This document shows positions 20,877 through 28,720 of a stretch of DNA of 35,972 nucleotides, piece after piece. A program made the position numbers and the translations under genes. The notes beneath the pieces were generated by a model, which saw only the letters and a program-made list of their open reading frames with translations, did no database searches and was not told where the DNA came from. Position 1 is the first letter of the stretch. The number at the start of each line of letters is the position of its first letter. This DNA comes from Acidobacteriota bacterium (lineage in GTDB: Bacteria > Acidobacteriota > Terriglobia > Acidiferrales > UBA7541). The stretch lies in the NCBI GenBank assembly GCA_003225295.1, contig QHYZ01000096.1, positions 1 through 35,972 of the forward strand. Direction: 5' to 3'.

Positions 20877-21289
20877 GCTTTGCGTCCTCGCGCTGCTTCA
20901 TAAGCATGCAGTGCTGCGAGAAGATTCAGCACACCTGCGGCGGCGAGGAACCGTGTCCCATAATCGCCGCCCGCATGCGAGACGTCCGGGCCCTTCGTTT
21001 CGAGCGACCGGGCCACGAAATAAAACGTTCCCGTGCCCAGATCTGCCAAATAGCCCAGCGAATCGAAAGCATCGCTTCCGCTTGAACTGAAAACGTTGCC
21101 CCGCATCGCCGTGCCAAGAATCACCAGAATGCCTACCGTCAGAAAACACGCCGCCGCACGGCCCCACATCTTCATGAGAACATGACCTAATCCAGGCACG
21201 AGCCATCCTGCCGCGCCGATGACGAAAGCTATCGTCTCGCTTCTGGAATCCTGGGGTGGAGCCGCCAGTGTTGCTGTCTCGTCTGCCAT
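20873..21289 (-). CDS. DUF6677-type membrane protein
   Basis: A 138-residue protein with about three membrane segments. FVIGAAGWLVPGLGHVLMKMWGRAAACFLTVGILVILGTAM, read in pieces, is the N-terminal half and contains the GWLVPGLGH element of this family, which I associate with acidobacteria. A soluble loop with SLGYLADLGTGTFYFVAR follows, then LAAAGVLNLLAALHAYEAA. The function is unknown. The ATG is preceded by GAGGAAG. The gene lies 26 bases after the M24 peptidase stop and overlaps the next small membrane gene, so it is probably co-expressed with both. Confidence 0.8.
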   Translation of the reverse strand: MADETATLAAPPQDSRSETIAFVIGAAGWLVPGLGHVLMKMWGRAAACFLTVGILVILGTAMRGNVFSSSGSDAFDSLGYLADLGTGTFYFVARSLETKGPDVSHAGGDYGTRFLAAAGVLNLLAALHAYEAARGRKA

Positions 21290-21315
21290 CCATCTTCCTC
21301 TTGCTGATTGCTGGC

Positions 21316-22494
21316 TTATGCCAGTAACGCCAGAATTTCGTTCTGAATCGACCCCGTCACGCGGGCTTCATCATCGCCGATATACACATTTACTTCGCTG
21401 CGCACGCCGAATTCCGGCAGATAAATTCCTGGCTCGATTGAATTGCACGTGCGCGCGATCAAGTGCCTAACGTCATGTGTCTCCAGCCCGTCCATGTTCA
21501 CGCCGTTGCCGTGCACTCTTTCTCCAATGCTGTGACCGGTGCGGTGGAAGAAATACTCCCCATAACCCGCTTTTTCAATCACGCGGCGCGACGCTCTGTC
21601 CACTTGCCATCCCTGCAGCGGCTTCCCGGCGGCAATGTGTTTGCGAATCAATTCGGTCGCCGTATCACGCGCCTCGCGCACCACCTCGAACACCTTCGCA
21701 AATTTCTCCGGCACTTTTGCGCCCAGGTAACCCATCCAGGTGACGTCATAATAAACGCTCCCGGGCGTCTTCTTCTTCCCCCAAACATCCATCAAAAGCA
21801 GGTCGCCCTCGCGAACCGGCGAGGCGGACTCCGCCGTAGGGCCATAGTGAGGATCACTGGCATGGGCATTGACCGCGATGTCCGGCCCTTCCTCGGCCCA
21901 AATTCCCGCCGCATCGAATTCCTTCAGTATCCAGTTCTTCAAATCAAATTCCGTCAATGCTTTTTTCTCGCGCACACTCCTTGCGGCAAGCTGAAAAGCT
22001 TTGCGCACAATCCCATCGATGGCCACTCCGGCCGACAGATGCGATTCGAGCTGCTCGGCGCTCCAGCACGCTTCGTATTTCTGCACCAGGTCCGCCGAAC
22101 TGACCACCTTGGGGCCCGAACTGCGCACGAGTTCAATCGTGCCCGCATCCACCATGGCCACATAGGGGATTGCGTTTTTTGGCGAATATTGCATCGCCAC
22201 GTTCTTCGCGCGGCCAAACATTTTTTTAAGGTTCTTTCGCAGTTCATCCTGGGCCGAGTAATACAGCGTCTCCCCGGGCAACGTTGCCAGCGACTGCGTC
22301 TCAATCTTGTGCACCAGCTTCTTTGGCGTTCCCTTCGCCGGAATGAAATAAAACCACCTTCGCGTCCTCATTCCCTGGGGCAGACTAAGGATGTGCTGCG
22401 CGATGGGATCGCGTCCGCGAAAATCATAGAAGAGCCAGCCATCGATCTTGGCGGCCCGCAAATCGCTCTGGATGCCTTGAATATCTGCGCTCAT
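21316..22494 (-). CDS. M24 family metallopeptidase (Xaa-Pro aminopeptidase/prolidase-like)
   Basis: A 392-residue pita-bread-fold peptidase. The N-terminal domain (residues 1-150) is the creatinase-like domain. The catalytic domain has all five metal ligands: Asp236 in LLLMDVW, Asp250 in VYYDVTW, His321 in HRTGHSIG, Glu354 in NSIEPGIY and Glu367 in VRSEVNVYI. It should remove N-terminal residues before proline or cleave X-Pro dipeptides using two metal ions, in the cytosol. ATG 22494 is chosen; an in-frame TTG at 22536 would overlap the upstream gene. The ribosome site is weak. It stands between the DUF167 gene and the DUF6677 gene in a minus-strand run. Confidence 0.9.
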   Translation of the reverse strand: MSADIQGIQSDLRAAKIDGWLFYDFRGRDPIAQHILSLPQGMRTRRWFYFIPAKGTPKKLVHKIETQSLATLPGETLYYSAQDELRKNLKKMFGRAKNVAMQYSPKNAIPYVAMVDAGTIELVRSSGPKVVSSADLVQKYEACWSAEQLESHLSAGVAIDGIVRKAFQLAARSVREKKALTEFDLKNWILKEFDAAGIWAEEGPDIAVNAHASDPHYGPTAESASPVREGDLLLMDVWGKKKTPGSVYYDVTWMGYLGAKVPEKFAKVFEVVREARDTATELIRKHIAAGKPLQGWQVDRASRRVIEKAGYGEYFFHRTGHSIGERVHGNGVNMDGLETHDVRHLIARTCNSIEPGIYLPEFGVRSEVNVYIGDDEARVTGSIQNEILALLA

Positions 22495-22532
22495 CGGGGA
22501 AGCAGCTCCATCACTCGGCCATGATTCAAGCC

Positions 22533-22826
22533 TCAAGCGTCCTGCACCACCAGCAAGAGGATCTGCTGCTGGGTCACGCCTCGGATTTCCAAGCGTTTCG
22601 TGCGGCTTCTTTCGCCGCCCAGAATTCTAACAGCCGACCTGGGTGTTTTCAAAAGTTGCGCCAGGAATTCCACCAGCGCCTCGTTCGCGCGGTCCTCAAC
22701 CGCCGGCGCTCGCAGCCGCACTTTTAATGCTCCGCCCATTTCCCCAGCAATTTCGTCCTTGCTCGCTCGCGGCTGCACCCTCACCGAAAAAATCACCTTT
22801 CCTTCCCGCTCTTGGACCTCCAGCAT
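22533..22826 (-). CDS. DUF167 (YggU) family protein
   Basis: A 97-residue protein with the DUF167 pattern: VIFSVRVQPRASKDEIAGEM, LKVRLRAPAVEDRANEALVEFLAQ and AVRILGGERSRTKRLEI. The role of this family is unresolved, but its gene often follows yggS, as here (18 bases separate it from the yggS stop if ATG 22826 is used). GTG 22838 is an alternative start with a ribosome site that is too close; AGGAG also precedes the ATG. The common third member of the cluster, yggT, is absent. Confidence 0.87.
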   Translation of the reverse strand: MLEVQEREGKVIFSVRVQPRASKDEIAGEMGGALKVRLRAPAVEDRANEALVEFLAQLLKTPRSAVRILGGERSRTKRLEIRGVTQQQILLLVVQDA

Positions 22827-22844
22827 CGGACTCCTCACGACTCC

Positions 22845-23549
22845 TTAGGTGATGTCACGTGCTCCAAAAAGCGCGGTACCCACGCGCACTTCGGTCGCAC
22901 CTTCTTCGATCGCTACTTCAAAATCGTGGGACATTCCCATCGACACAACGGGTAGGGCCAAACCCAATGTTGCCGCTAGTTCGTCGCGCAGATCTTTCAG
23001 TCGTCTAAAATAGGGCCGGACTTGCTCGGCCTTTTCCAGAAAGGGAGGAATACACATCAACCCGGCAAGCTGCAACCGGGGCAGATCCGCTATTTTCTTC
23101 GCCGCAGCGGAAAGCTCCTCAATCCCCATGCCGCTCTTGGTCTCTTCCTTGGCCACTCGCACTTCGATTAGAACACGCAATTTGCCGCTGATACCTGTCT
23201 CGGCTCGCGCGCGGTCCAGCCGCTCGGCGATCGCAAGATCATCGACGGAGTCTATGCTGTGAAAAAGCCGCGCGGCCCGGGCCGTTTTATTGCTTTGCAA
23301 ATGACCGATCAGGTGCCACGTCGCGTCCAAGCCTTCCGTTCCAGCGCGCTTCCCTTCCCACTCTTGGATGCGGTTTTCGCCAAAGTGCCTGATCCCTGCT
23401 TCATACGCTTCGCGGATTGCACTCACGGGGTGGGTCTTCGACACGCCGATCAAGGTGATCTCCTCCGCCGGCCGCCCCGAGCGCGCCACCGCGCCGGCGA
23501 TCCTCTCCTGAATTCGCAGCAAATTTTCCCGCACCGAAGTTTGCGTCAT
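22845..23549 (-). CDS. yggS: YggS family pyridoxal phosphate homeostasis protein
   Basis: A 234-residue PLP-binding protein with the fold of alanine racemase domain I. Lys38 in LIGVSKTHP is the cofactor lysine; HFGENRIQEW, WHLIGHLQSNK, SIDSVDDLAIAERL, GLMCIPPF and LPVVSMGMSHDFEVAIEEGATEVRVGTALFG (in pieces) are the remaining family blocks. It binds PLP and buffers free cofactor and amino-acid pools in the cytosol without a known catalytic reaction. The ATG lacks a strong ribosome site. It is the first gene of the minus-strand run down to 20682 and is divergent from tmk with a 91-base gap. Confidence 0.95.
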   Translation of the reverse strand: MTQTSVRENLLRIQERIAGAVARSGRPAEEITLIGVSKTHPVSAIREAYEAGIRHFGENRIQEWEGKRAGTEGLDATWHLIGHLQSNKTARAARLFHSIDSVDDLAIAERLDRARAETGISGKLRVLIEVRVAKEETKSGMGIEELSAAAKKIADLPRLQLAGLMCIPPFLEKAEQVRPYFRRLKDLRDELAATLGLALPVVSMGMSHDFEVAIEEGATEVRVGTALFGARDIT

Positions 23550-23640
23550 GTTCGAGTCCGAATCCTAGCACGCGCGGCATTGCAGCGCAGACTCTCCGCG
23601 GTTAGACTGGCGTTCGGCCGCTGATGGATGCGCGGTCACA

Positions 23641-24351
23641 ATGAAAATGACCGCTCCGGGAAAACTTATCGCCATCGAAGGCATCGATGGAAGTGGCAAG
23701 CGCACGCAGGTTGATCTACTGACACTTACCCTCAAGGCTCGCGGCCACTCCGTCTATTCCACTGGCTTTCCTCAATATGATTCCTGGTTCGGCAAAATGG
23801 TCGGCAAATTTCTGAATGGAGAGCTGGGCTCGCTGGAAAGTGTCGATCCCCACTTTACCACTCTGCTCTATGCCGGTGACCGTTTCGAAGCCAAGCATAA
23901 ACTTACGGCGGCGCTGGGCAACGGCCAAATTGTTCTTGTGGACCGGTACATCGGTTCCAACCTCGCTCACCAGACCGCTCGCGTCCCTCCGGCGATGCGC
24001 TCCGAATTCCTGGAATGGATCGAGCATCTGGAGTACAGCATCTACGGCCTTCCCCGCGAGAGCCTCATCCTCTACCTGCGCGTGCCACCTCAAGAAGCGC
24101 AGCGACTGGTGGAACGCAAATCTGCGCGCAGCTACACCTCCGCTCCGAAAGACTTGCTGGAGGCCAGCCTGCGGCACCTGGAAGACGCCGCGGAGATGTA
24201 CGACTCGCTCTCCCGCCGCGCGCCCTGGGCCACGATTCAATGTTTTGATGCCGCGCTCAACACCATGCGCGAACCGGAAGAAATTGCCAACGACGTCCTA
24301 GCCGCCATCGAAGGAGTGCTTTCATCGGCTTCCTCGGGTGAGGAGCGCTAG
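23641..24351 (+). CDS. tmk: Thymidylate (dTMP) kinase, GKRTQ variant
   Basis: A 236-residue P-loop kinase that phosphorylates dTMP to dTDP. The P-loop is GIDGSGKRT at 14-22, where most enzymes read GKS/TT. The substrate block FPQYDSWFGKMVGKFLNGELG follows in two pieces, then YAGDRF at 77-82 and DRY at 101-103. The FPxYxSxxGxxVxxxLNGE pattern belongs to a divergent group of thymidylate kinases, so nucleotide preference could differ. The lid region ERKSARSYTSAPKDLLE is Arg/Lys-bearing. It is followed after 3 bases by holB, a common pairing in bacteria, and the two are surely co-transcribed. Confidence 0.9.
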   Translation: MKMTAPGKLIAIEGIDGSGKRTQVDLLTLTLKARGHSVYSTGFPQYDSWFGKMVGKFLNGELGSLESVDPHFTTLLYAGDRFEAKHKLTAALGNGQIVLVDRYIGSNLAHQTARVPPAMRSEFLEWIEHLEYSIYGLPRESLILYLRVPPQEAQRLVERKSARSYTSAPKDLLEASLRHLEDAAEMYDSLSRRAPWATIQCFDAALNTMREPEEIANDVLAAIEGVLSSASSGEER

Positions 24352-24354
24352 CGT

Positions 24355-25482
24355 ATGGGTTTTTCCGAGTTTCTCGGGAACCAGCGCATTGTAACGGCGC
24401 TCCGCGGGACCCTGCGCAGTAAACGCGTCCCCCACTCGTTGCTCTTCACGGGGCCACGGGGCGTGGGCAAATTCACTCTCGCGCGTATGTTTTCACAGGC
24501 CGCGAATTGCGAGCGCCTTACGGACGATTTCTGCGGGAAGTGCGCCACTTGTCAGCGCATCTCCCAGCTCGCCGATCCGCAAACACTGCTCGAACAGGGA
24601 CTCGTCGAGCGGGGCGAGAGCGCCGACGCGGCCACGGTCGAGCGTGTGCCTCTGATCCTGCAGTCGCACCCAGATGTGTGGGCCCTCGTGCCCGATCCTG
24701 TCCGTCTGAAGAGTCCCGTCGCGCGCCCCATGCTGCGCGTGGGCCAGCTGCGCGCTGTTCAGCGCGCGGCCTACTTTCAACCCATGGGCCGGCGCCGCGT
24801 CTTCATCCTCGATGGCGCGGAGACCATGCGCTGGGACGTCGCCAACGTGTTCCTGAAAATGCTCGAGGAGCCTCCCGGTTCGGCGACGCTCATCCTCACC
24901 GCGCCCTCGCCCTATGCGCTTCTGCCGACCATCGTTTCTCGCTGCCTCCAATTTCATTTTGCGCCGCTGCCGCAGTCGGCCGTGGAGAAGATCCTGAAAG
25001 AAAAGACCCATCGCCAACCCGTGGAAATTAAACTCGCCGCGCAACTCGCGGAGGGCAGCCCGGGCCTGGCCATGGAAATGGATATTGATGCGGCCGCCCA
25101 GCACCGTAGGAACGCACTGCGTATCCTCGAACGGGCCGCACAAGGCCAGGGTTTCGCCGAGCTATTCTCTGCTACATCGGCACTCGCCAAGGACCGCAAT
25201 TCTACCTTCGAGGATCAGATCGGCGTTTTCTACGGCTTGCTCACCGATCTCCTTGAACTTACGTCGAAACTGAAAGAGCCGGTCTTGCGCAATGCACCGC
25301 TGGCGAAGGAATTGGAGTCACTCGGCAAATCCGTCGATTCTGCCTGGGTTCTCCGCGCCATCGCCGGCTTTGACGAACTTCACGCAGGTGCGCGCCGCAA
25401 TTTAAACCGCCAACTCGGCCTCGACGCCCTGGCCACCTCTCTTGCGCCTGTGCTTTCGTGGGCTTCCGAGCCCCGCCGCTAA
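24355..25482 (+). CDS. holB: DNA polymerase III clamp-loader delta' subunit
   Basis: A 375-residue AAA+ protein. The Walker A element is GPRGVGKFT (33-41); a zinc module uses Cys52, Cys60, Cys63 and Cys66; HPD is at 105-107; ILDGAETM at 151-158 replaces Walker B; FLKMLEEPP and SRC (195-197) complete the sensor region. In the clamp loader delta' carries the SRC arginine that acts on the neighbouring subunit and usually does not hydrolyse ATP. Between the zinc module and HPD there is an insertion of about 30 residues, which are normally nearly adjacent. It is located right after tmk. Confidence 0.9.
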   Translation: MGFSEFLGNQRIVTALRGTLRSKRVPHSLLFTGPRGVGKFTLARMFSQAANCERLTDDFCGKCATCQRISQLADPQTLLEQGLVERGESADAATVERVPLILQSHPDVWALVPDPVRLKSPVARPMLRVGQLRAVQRAAYFQPMGRRRVFILDGAETMRWDVANVFLKMLEEPPGSATLILTAPSPYALLPTIVSRCLQFHFAPLPQSAVEKILKEKTHRQPVEIKLAAQLAEGSPGLAMEMDIDAAAQHRRNALRILERAAQGQGFAELFSATSALAKDRNSTFEDQIGVFYGLLTDLLELTSKLKEPVLRNAPLAKELESLGKSVDSAWVLRAIAGFDELHAGARRNLNRQLGLDALATSLAPVLSWASEPRR

Positions 25483-25597
25483 TCAGCTGTGCCAAATATT
25501 CGCCATTGCAAAATAAAGTGGCTAGACTGTAACCGGCAGGCTTCCACACGCATCATAGGGAACAGATAGTCCACCCCGTAGGTTAGAAGGAGCAGTC

Positions 25598-25933
25598 ATG
25601 GTGAATCGCCGTATGTTTCGTCCGGGCTTCCCGGACGTCAAAGAGCCGAGCGCACCCCGCCCACAACACAACGGTCCTATCCCGAACAAAAAGCCCGCGC
25701 CGCCGGAAACAACCCACGCCGAGAACTTCTACTGGGTCAAGCAGATGCAGTCCCATACTCCGATGGCCGTCGTTCTCGAGGATGGCGAAGTGCTTCGCGG
25801 CACGGTTGAATGGTACGACCGCGATTGCATCAAGCTCACGCGCCAGGGCAGTCCCAACTTGCTCATCTTCAAGCGCGTGATCAAGTACGTCCACAAGGAT
25901 GGAGAAGAATCATCCCAGGGCGGCGAGGAGTAA
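25598..25933 (+). CDS. Hfq/Sm-like RNA-binding protein, divergent
   Basis: A 111-residue protein. The first 40 residues are Pro-rich and probably disordered. Residues 42-100 fit an Sm fold: [18 protein letters not shown] as helix and first strand, then [20 protein letters not shown] with the conserved Gly68 and Asp74 of the Sm1 motif, and [14 protein letters not shown] as Sm2. In Hfq the last motif reads YKHAISTI; here it is FKRVIKYV, so the nucleobase-binding His of the proximal face is replaced by Arg. The charged tail is Glu-rich. GAAGGAG precedes the ATG. It is likely a riboregulatory chaperone, but the binding specificity may differ from that of classical Hfq. Confidence 0.75.
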   Translation: MVNRRMFRPGFPDVKEPSAPRPQHNGPIPNKKPAPPETTHAENFYWVKQMQSHTPMAVVLEDGEVLRGTVEWYDRDCIKLTRQGSPNLLIFKRVIKYVHKDGEESSQGGEE

Positions 25934-25947
25934 GTTCTCTGAAGCAT

Positions 25948-26427
25948 CTACTTGTAAAGAGAATGCCCGGCGGTTGCTCCGAAGGTGAGTAGTGCCTTGG
26001 CGGCCAGCGACCCGCTCTCGTTGAAGATTTCGCACTCGGTTACAACAAAATTCCTGCCGGCGCGCAGCACGCGCGCATCCGCTTTGATGCGCCCGCCCGA
26101 CACCGGCTCAAGATAATTGATGTTTAGCTCCACGGTAGCGATCTCCGTCCCCTTTGGTATCGCCGTATAGGCCGCGATCGCTGCCGTAGTGTCCGCCAGT
26201 GCCGCCAGAATCCCTCCGTGCACCACGCCATGAATCTGTTTGTGGTTTGGCCGCACGTCCAGCCGGAAAATGGCCCGCCCCGCGTGCACACTTTCCACAT
26301 CGAATCCCAGGAGCTCCGTCGAGCGGCTTTCTTTCATCCGCTGCCGCACGAGTTCGGTGACCCGTTTCTCCTCTTTCGACATTTTCTTGGTCATCAAGTT
26401 TCGTCGCTTGCGAGCGCGTCCCTCCAT
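25948..26427 (-). CDS. PaaI-type hotdog-fold acyl-CoA thioesterase
   Basis: A 159-residue hotdog protein. IHGVVHGGILAALADTTAAIAA around 65-85 (in pieces) holds the HGG motif (70-72) and catalytic Asp79 of PaaI-type thioesterases; VELNINYLEPV and AKALLTFGAT are the following strands. It should hydrolyse acyl- or aryl-CoA thioesters in the cytosol. The N-terminus is rich in Lys/Arg. ATG 26427 has AGGA upstream; a second ATG at 26394 is possible. It is convergent with the Hfq-like gene, only 14 bases away, and followed upstream by an SDR gene on the same strand. Confidence 0.9.
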   Translation of the reverse strand: MEGRARKRRNLMTKKMSKEEKRVTELVRQRMKESRSTELLGFDVESVHAGRAIFRLDVRPNHKQIHGVVHGGILAALADTTAAIAAYTAIPKGTEIATVELNINYLEPVSGGRIKADARVLRAGRNFVVTECEIFNESGSLAAKALLTFGATAGHSLYK

Positions 26428-26489
26428 GGCTTCCTGTCCATCACTGGTCTCCGCTTGGCACTAAAAAAAGATACTAAGAAGCGTAAGAC

Positions 26490-27332
26490 TCAGTATGCCG
26501 TTACACCTCCATCTAGTGGAATCGCCGTTCCTGTGAGCCACGACGATTCTTCCGAAGCCAGGAACACAGCCATCTCCGCCACATCGACGGGCTGCCCGAT
26601 ACGTCCCAGAGGAATGGTCGCAACGCGCGCCTTACGCAATGCCTGTCCTTGTTCACTCTGGTCAAATACCCCCTTCACCAATTCTGTCTCCACGATCGAA
26701 GGGCAGATGCAGTTCACGCGAATATTTTCATGCGCATGATCAAGCGCCATCGCCTTCGTCAGCATGGTCACGCCGCCTTTCGACGCACAATACGCCGCGC
26801 GGTCCTTCACCGCTACTAGTCCAAGCACCGAGCCAAGGTTCACGATGACTCCCCCGCCACACTTTCGAAACTCCGGCAACACCGCCCTGGACATCAGAAA
26901 CGGTCCTTTTACATTGACGGTCATCACCCGATCCCACTCTTCCTCGCTGATCCCCTCCACCGTCGATACATGCAGCGTTCCCGCATTGTTCACCAGCACA
27001 TTCACCCGGCCGAATCGCTCCACAGTCCCTTTCACCGCTCGTTCGACGTCCCGCGCGCGGCTCACATCGCACTCCATCGCCAACCCGGCGCCGTCCTGCT
27101 TGTGGACTTCGTTGATCACCTGTCGAAGCTTTTCCAGGCGTCGTCCCGCCACGGCCACGCTGGCACCTTCCCGCGCAAACGCCAGAGCGATCGCTCGACC
27201 AATCCCCGTACCTCCGCCCGTGATGAGCGCCACCTTGCCGGAAAGTCGTGTCACGGAATTCCCTGTCCCCGCGTCTAATAGGGGCGTCACATGGCTGCTC
27301 GGTGCCCCAGGCGGTGGGCGCGACTCTAGCAT
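26490..27332 (-). CDS. SDR family oxidoreductase (3-oxoacyl-ACP reductase-like)
   Basis: A 280-residue short-chain dehydrogenase. TGGGTGIG at 38-45 binds the dinucleotide, NNAG is at 115-118, and the catalytic Ser168, Tyr181 and Lys185 lie in GSV and YCASK. GRR at 63-65 after the second strand suggests NADPH. The substrate cannot be told; FabG-like 3-ketoacyl or alcohol substrates are typical. The 26 residues before VTRLSGKVALITGG have no family counterpart, and GTG 27254 with AGGGAA upstream would give a normal 254-residue enzyme; ATG 27332 also has GGGAG before it. It lies 62 bases upstream of the thioesterase gene, perhaps a lipid-related pair. Confidence 0.9.
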   Translation of the reverse strand: MLESRPPPGAPSSHVTPLLDAGTGNSVTRLSGKVALITGGGTGIGRAIALAFAREGASVAVAGRRLEKLRQVINEVHKQDGAGLAMECDVSRARDVERAVKGTVERFGRVNVLVNNAGTLHVSTVEGISEEEWDRVMTVNVKGPFLMSRAVLPEFRKCGGGVIVNLGSVLGLVAVKDRAAYCASKGGVTMLTKAMALDHAHENIRVNCICPSIVETELVKGVFDQSEQGQALRKARVATIPLGRIGQPVDVAEMAVFLASEESSWLTGTAIPLDGGVTAY

Positions 27333-27404
27333 TCGGCTCCCTGCCCCGGCAAGCCACTATCGCAGCCTGGCGGAATTCATCCCCTGTGCGTCGGCAGCCC
27401 GGCA

Positions 27405-27480
27405 GTGGTAGAGGCAGGCCTGGAACCTGTCAGGAGCGCAACCGAAGGAGACCCCCGTTCTTATGTCTTGCAGCTACCAC
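27405..27480. other. Inverted repeat in the bshA leader, possible structured RNA
   Basis: GTGGTAG (27405-27411) is perfectly complementary to CTACCAC (27474-27480), 62 bases apart. Inside, GCAGG (27414-27418) can pair with CCTGT (27426-27430) around a seven-base loop. The region lies 66 bases before the bshA start. I cannot match it to a known riboswitch or RNA family. Confidence 0.25.
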
Positions 27481-27545
27481 CCGCTGAAGTTGAATCTGTC
27501 GCATCTTAGCGGCTCCCGTTAACGCGAGGGAGACTCGGATATCCT

Positions 27546-28670
27546 ATGCGCATCGGTATCACTTGCTATCCCACGTACGGCGGCTCTGGCGTCGTGGCCA
27601 CCGAGCTCGGCATGGAGCTCGCCGCGCGTGGCCATGAAATTCATTTCATCAGCTACGCTCCTCCGATCCGCATGAATCCCAACGATCCACGCATCCGTTT
27701 CCACGAAGTGGAGGTGGTCTCCTATCCGCTCTTTGACCATCCGCCGTACACGCTGGCGCTCGCCACTAAAATGCTCGAAGTTTTCGAATCCGCATCGCTC
27801 GACCTGCTGCACGTCCACTACGCCATTCCGCATTCCGTCAGCGCCATGCTGGCGCGCTCGATGGCCGCGCCGCGACGGCTCCCTTTCGTCACCACTCTCC
27901 ACGGCACGGATATTACCCTGGTCGGGAGCAACCGCAGCTATCTCCCGATCACGCGCTTTTCGATCGCACAGAGCGACGGTGTCACCGCCATCTCACGCTA
28001 CTTGCTCAATCAAACCATCAAAGAGTTCGATATCAAGCGCCCCATCGAAGTCATTCCTAATTTCGTGAACTGCGAACTCTACAATCGCACCGCCGACAAG
28101 GGTTTTGCGTCCCAATGGGCTCCCTATGGCGAACCCATCCTCATGCATCTCTCGAATTTCCGCCCCGTCAAACGCCTCCCGGATGTCATCGAAGTTTTTG
28201 CCATTGTCCGTGCCAAGATGCCGGCCAAGCTGGTCCTTATCGGAGACGGTCCGGACCGTGGAGCGGCGGAATACCTGGTACGCAAGTACAGTCTTCAGAA
28301 AGACGTTTTCTTCCTTGGCAAACAGGACAACGTCTACGAAAAGCTCGCCGCTGCCGATCTTTTTCTGCTTCCCTCTCAGCTTGAATCCTTCGGCCTGGCC
28401 GCCCTCGAAGCTATGGCCTGCGAAGTTCCCATCATCGCCACAAACGTCGGCGGCGTGCCCGAAGTCGTCGAGCATGGTGTGGATGGATTTTTGGTGGAAC
28501 CCGGTGACGTGAAGGAAGCCGCGCGCTACGCCATCGAAATCTTGTCCCGCGCCGACCGGGGCCGCGAAATGGGCAAAATCGCCCGCATCAGCGCCAAGAA
28601 AAAATTCTGCGCCAACGACGTCATACCCGCCTACGAGAGCTATTACAAACGTGTCCTCGACAAATCCTGA
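27546..28670 (+). CDS. bshA: N-acetyl-alpha-D-glucosaminyl L-malate synthase (bacillithiol biosynthesis)
   Basis: A 374-residue GT-B glycosyltransferase of family GT4. The N-terminus [21 protein letters not shown] is the BshA start block with the glycine loop that binds UDP-GlcNAc. [52 protein letters not shown] and [13 protein letters not shown] follow. The EX7E motif is Glu280-Glu288 in ESFGLAALE. BshA joins GlcNAc from UDP-GlcNAc to L-malate, the first step of bacillithiol synthesis; bshB and bshC are not in the window. GAGGGAG lies rather far (about 14 nt) from ATG. An upstream inverted repeat may be part of its leader. Confidence 0.92.
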   Translation: MRIGITCYPTYGGSGVVATELGMELAARGHEIHFISYAPPIRMNPNDPRIRFHEVEVVSYPLFDHPPYTLALATKMLEVFESASLDLLHVHYAIPHSVSAMLARSMAAPRRLPFVTTLHGTDITLVGSNRSYLPITRFSIAQSDGVTAISRYLLNQTIKEFDIKRPIEVIPNFVNCELYNRTADKGFASQWAPYGEPILMHLSNFRPVKRLPDVIEVFAIVRAKMPAKLVLIGDGPDRGAAEYLVRKYSLQKDVFFLGKQDNVYEKLAAADLFLLPSQLESFGLAALEAMACEVPIIATNVGGVPEVVEHGVDGFLVEPGDVKEAARYAIEILSRADRGREMGKIARISAKKKFCANDVIPAYESYYKRVLDKS

Positions 28671-28720
28671 TGTTCGTACCTTGGGATCTTTCTCCGCGTC
28701 CTCTTTGTCGAAGCCGTTCC

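Noticed and set aside
23545-23575. T-arm-like GTTCGAGTCC near the yggS start, as part of a tRNA
   Set aside because: The flanking five bases are not complementary, and the sequence overlaps and precedes the yggS start codon without other tRNA arms.
27400-27470. Possible SRP RNA or tRNA in the bshA leader: a CTGTCAGG element with GAAGGAG after it, and an anticodon-arm-like GCAGG/CCTGT hairpin
   Set aside because: The SRP core needs GTCAGG followed directly by the GGAA tetraloop and AGCAG, which is not the case. For a tRNA the T arm and acceptor stem are missing and position 33 would be C.
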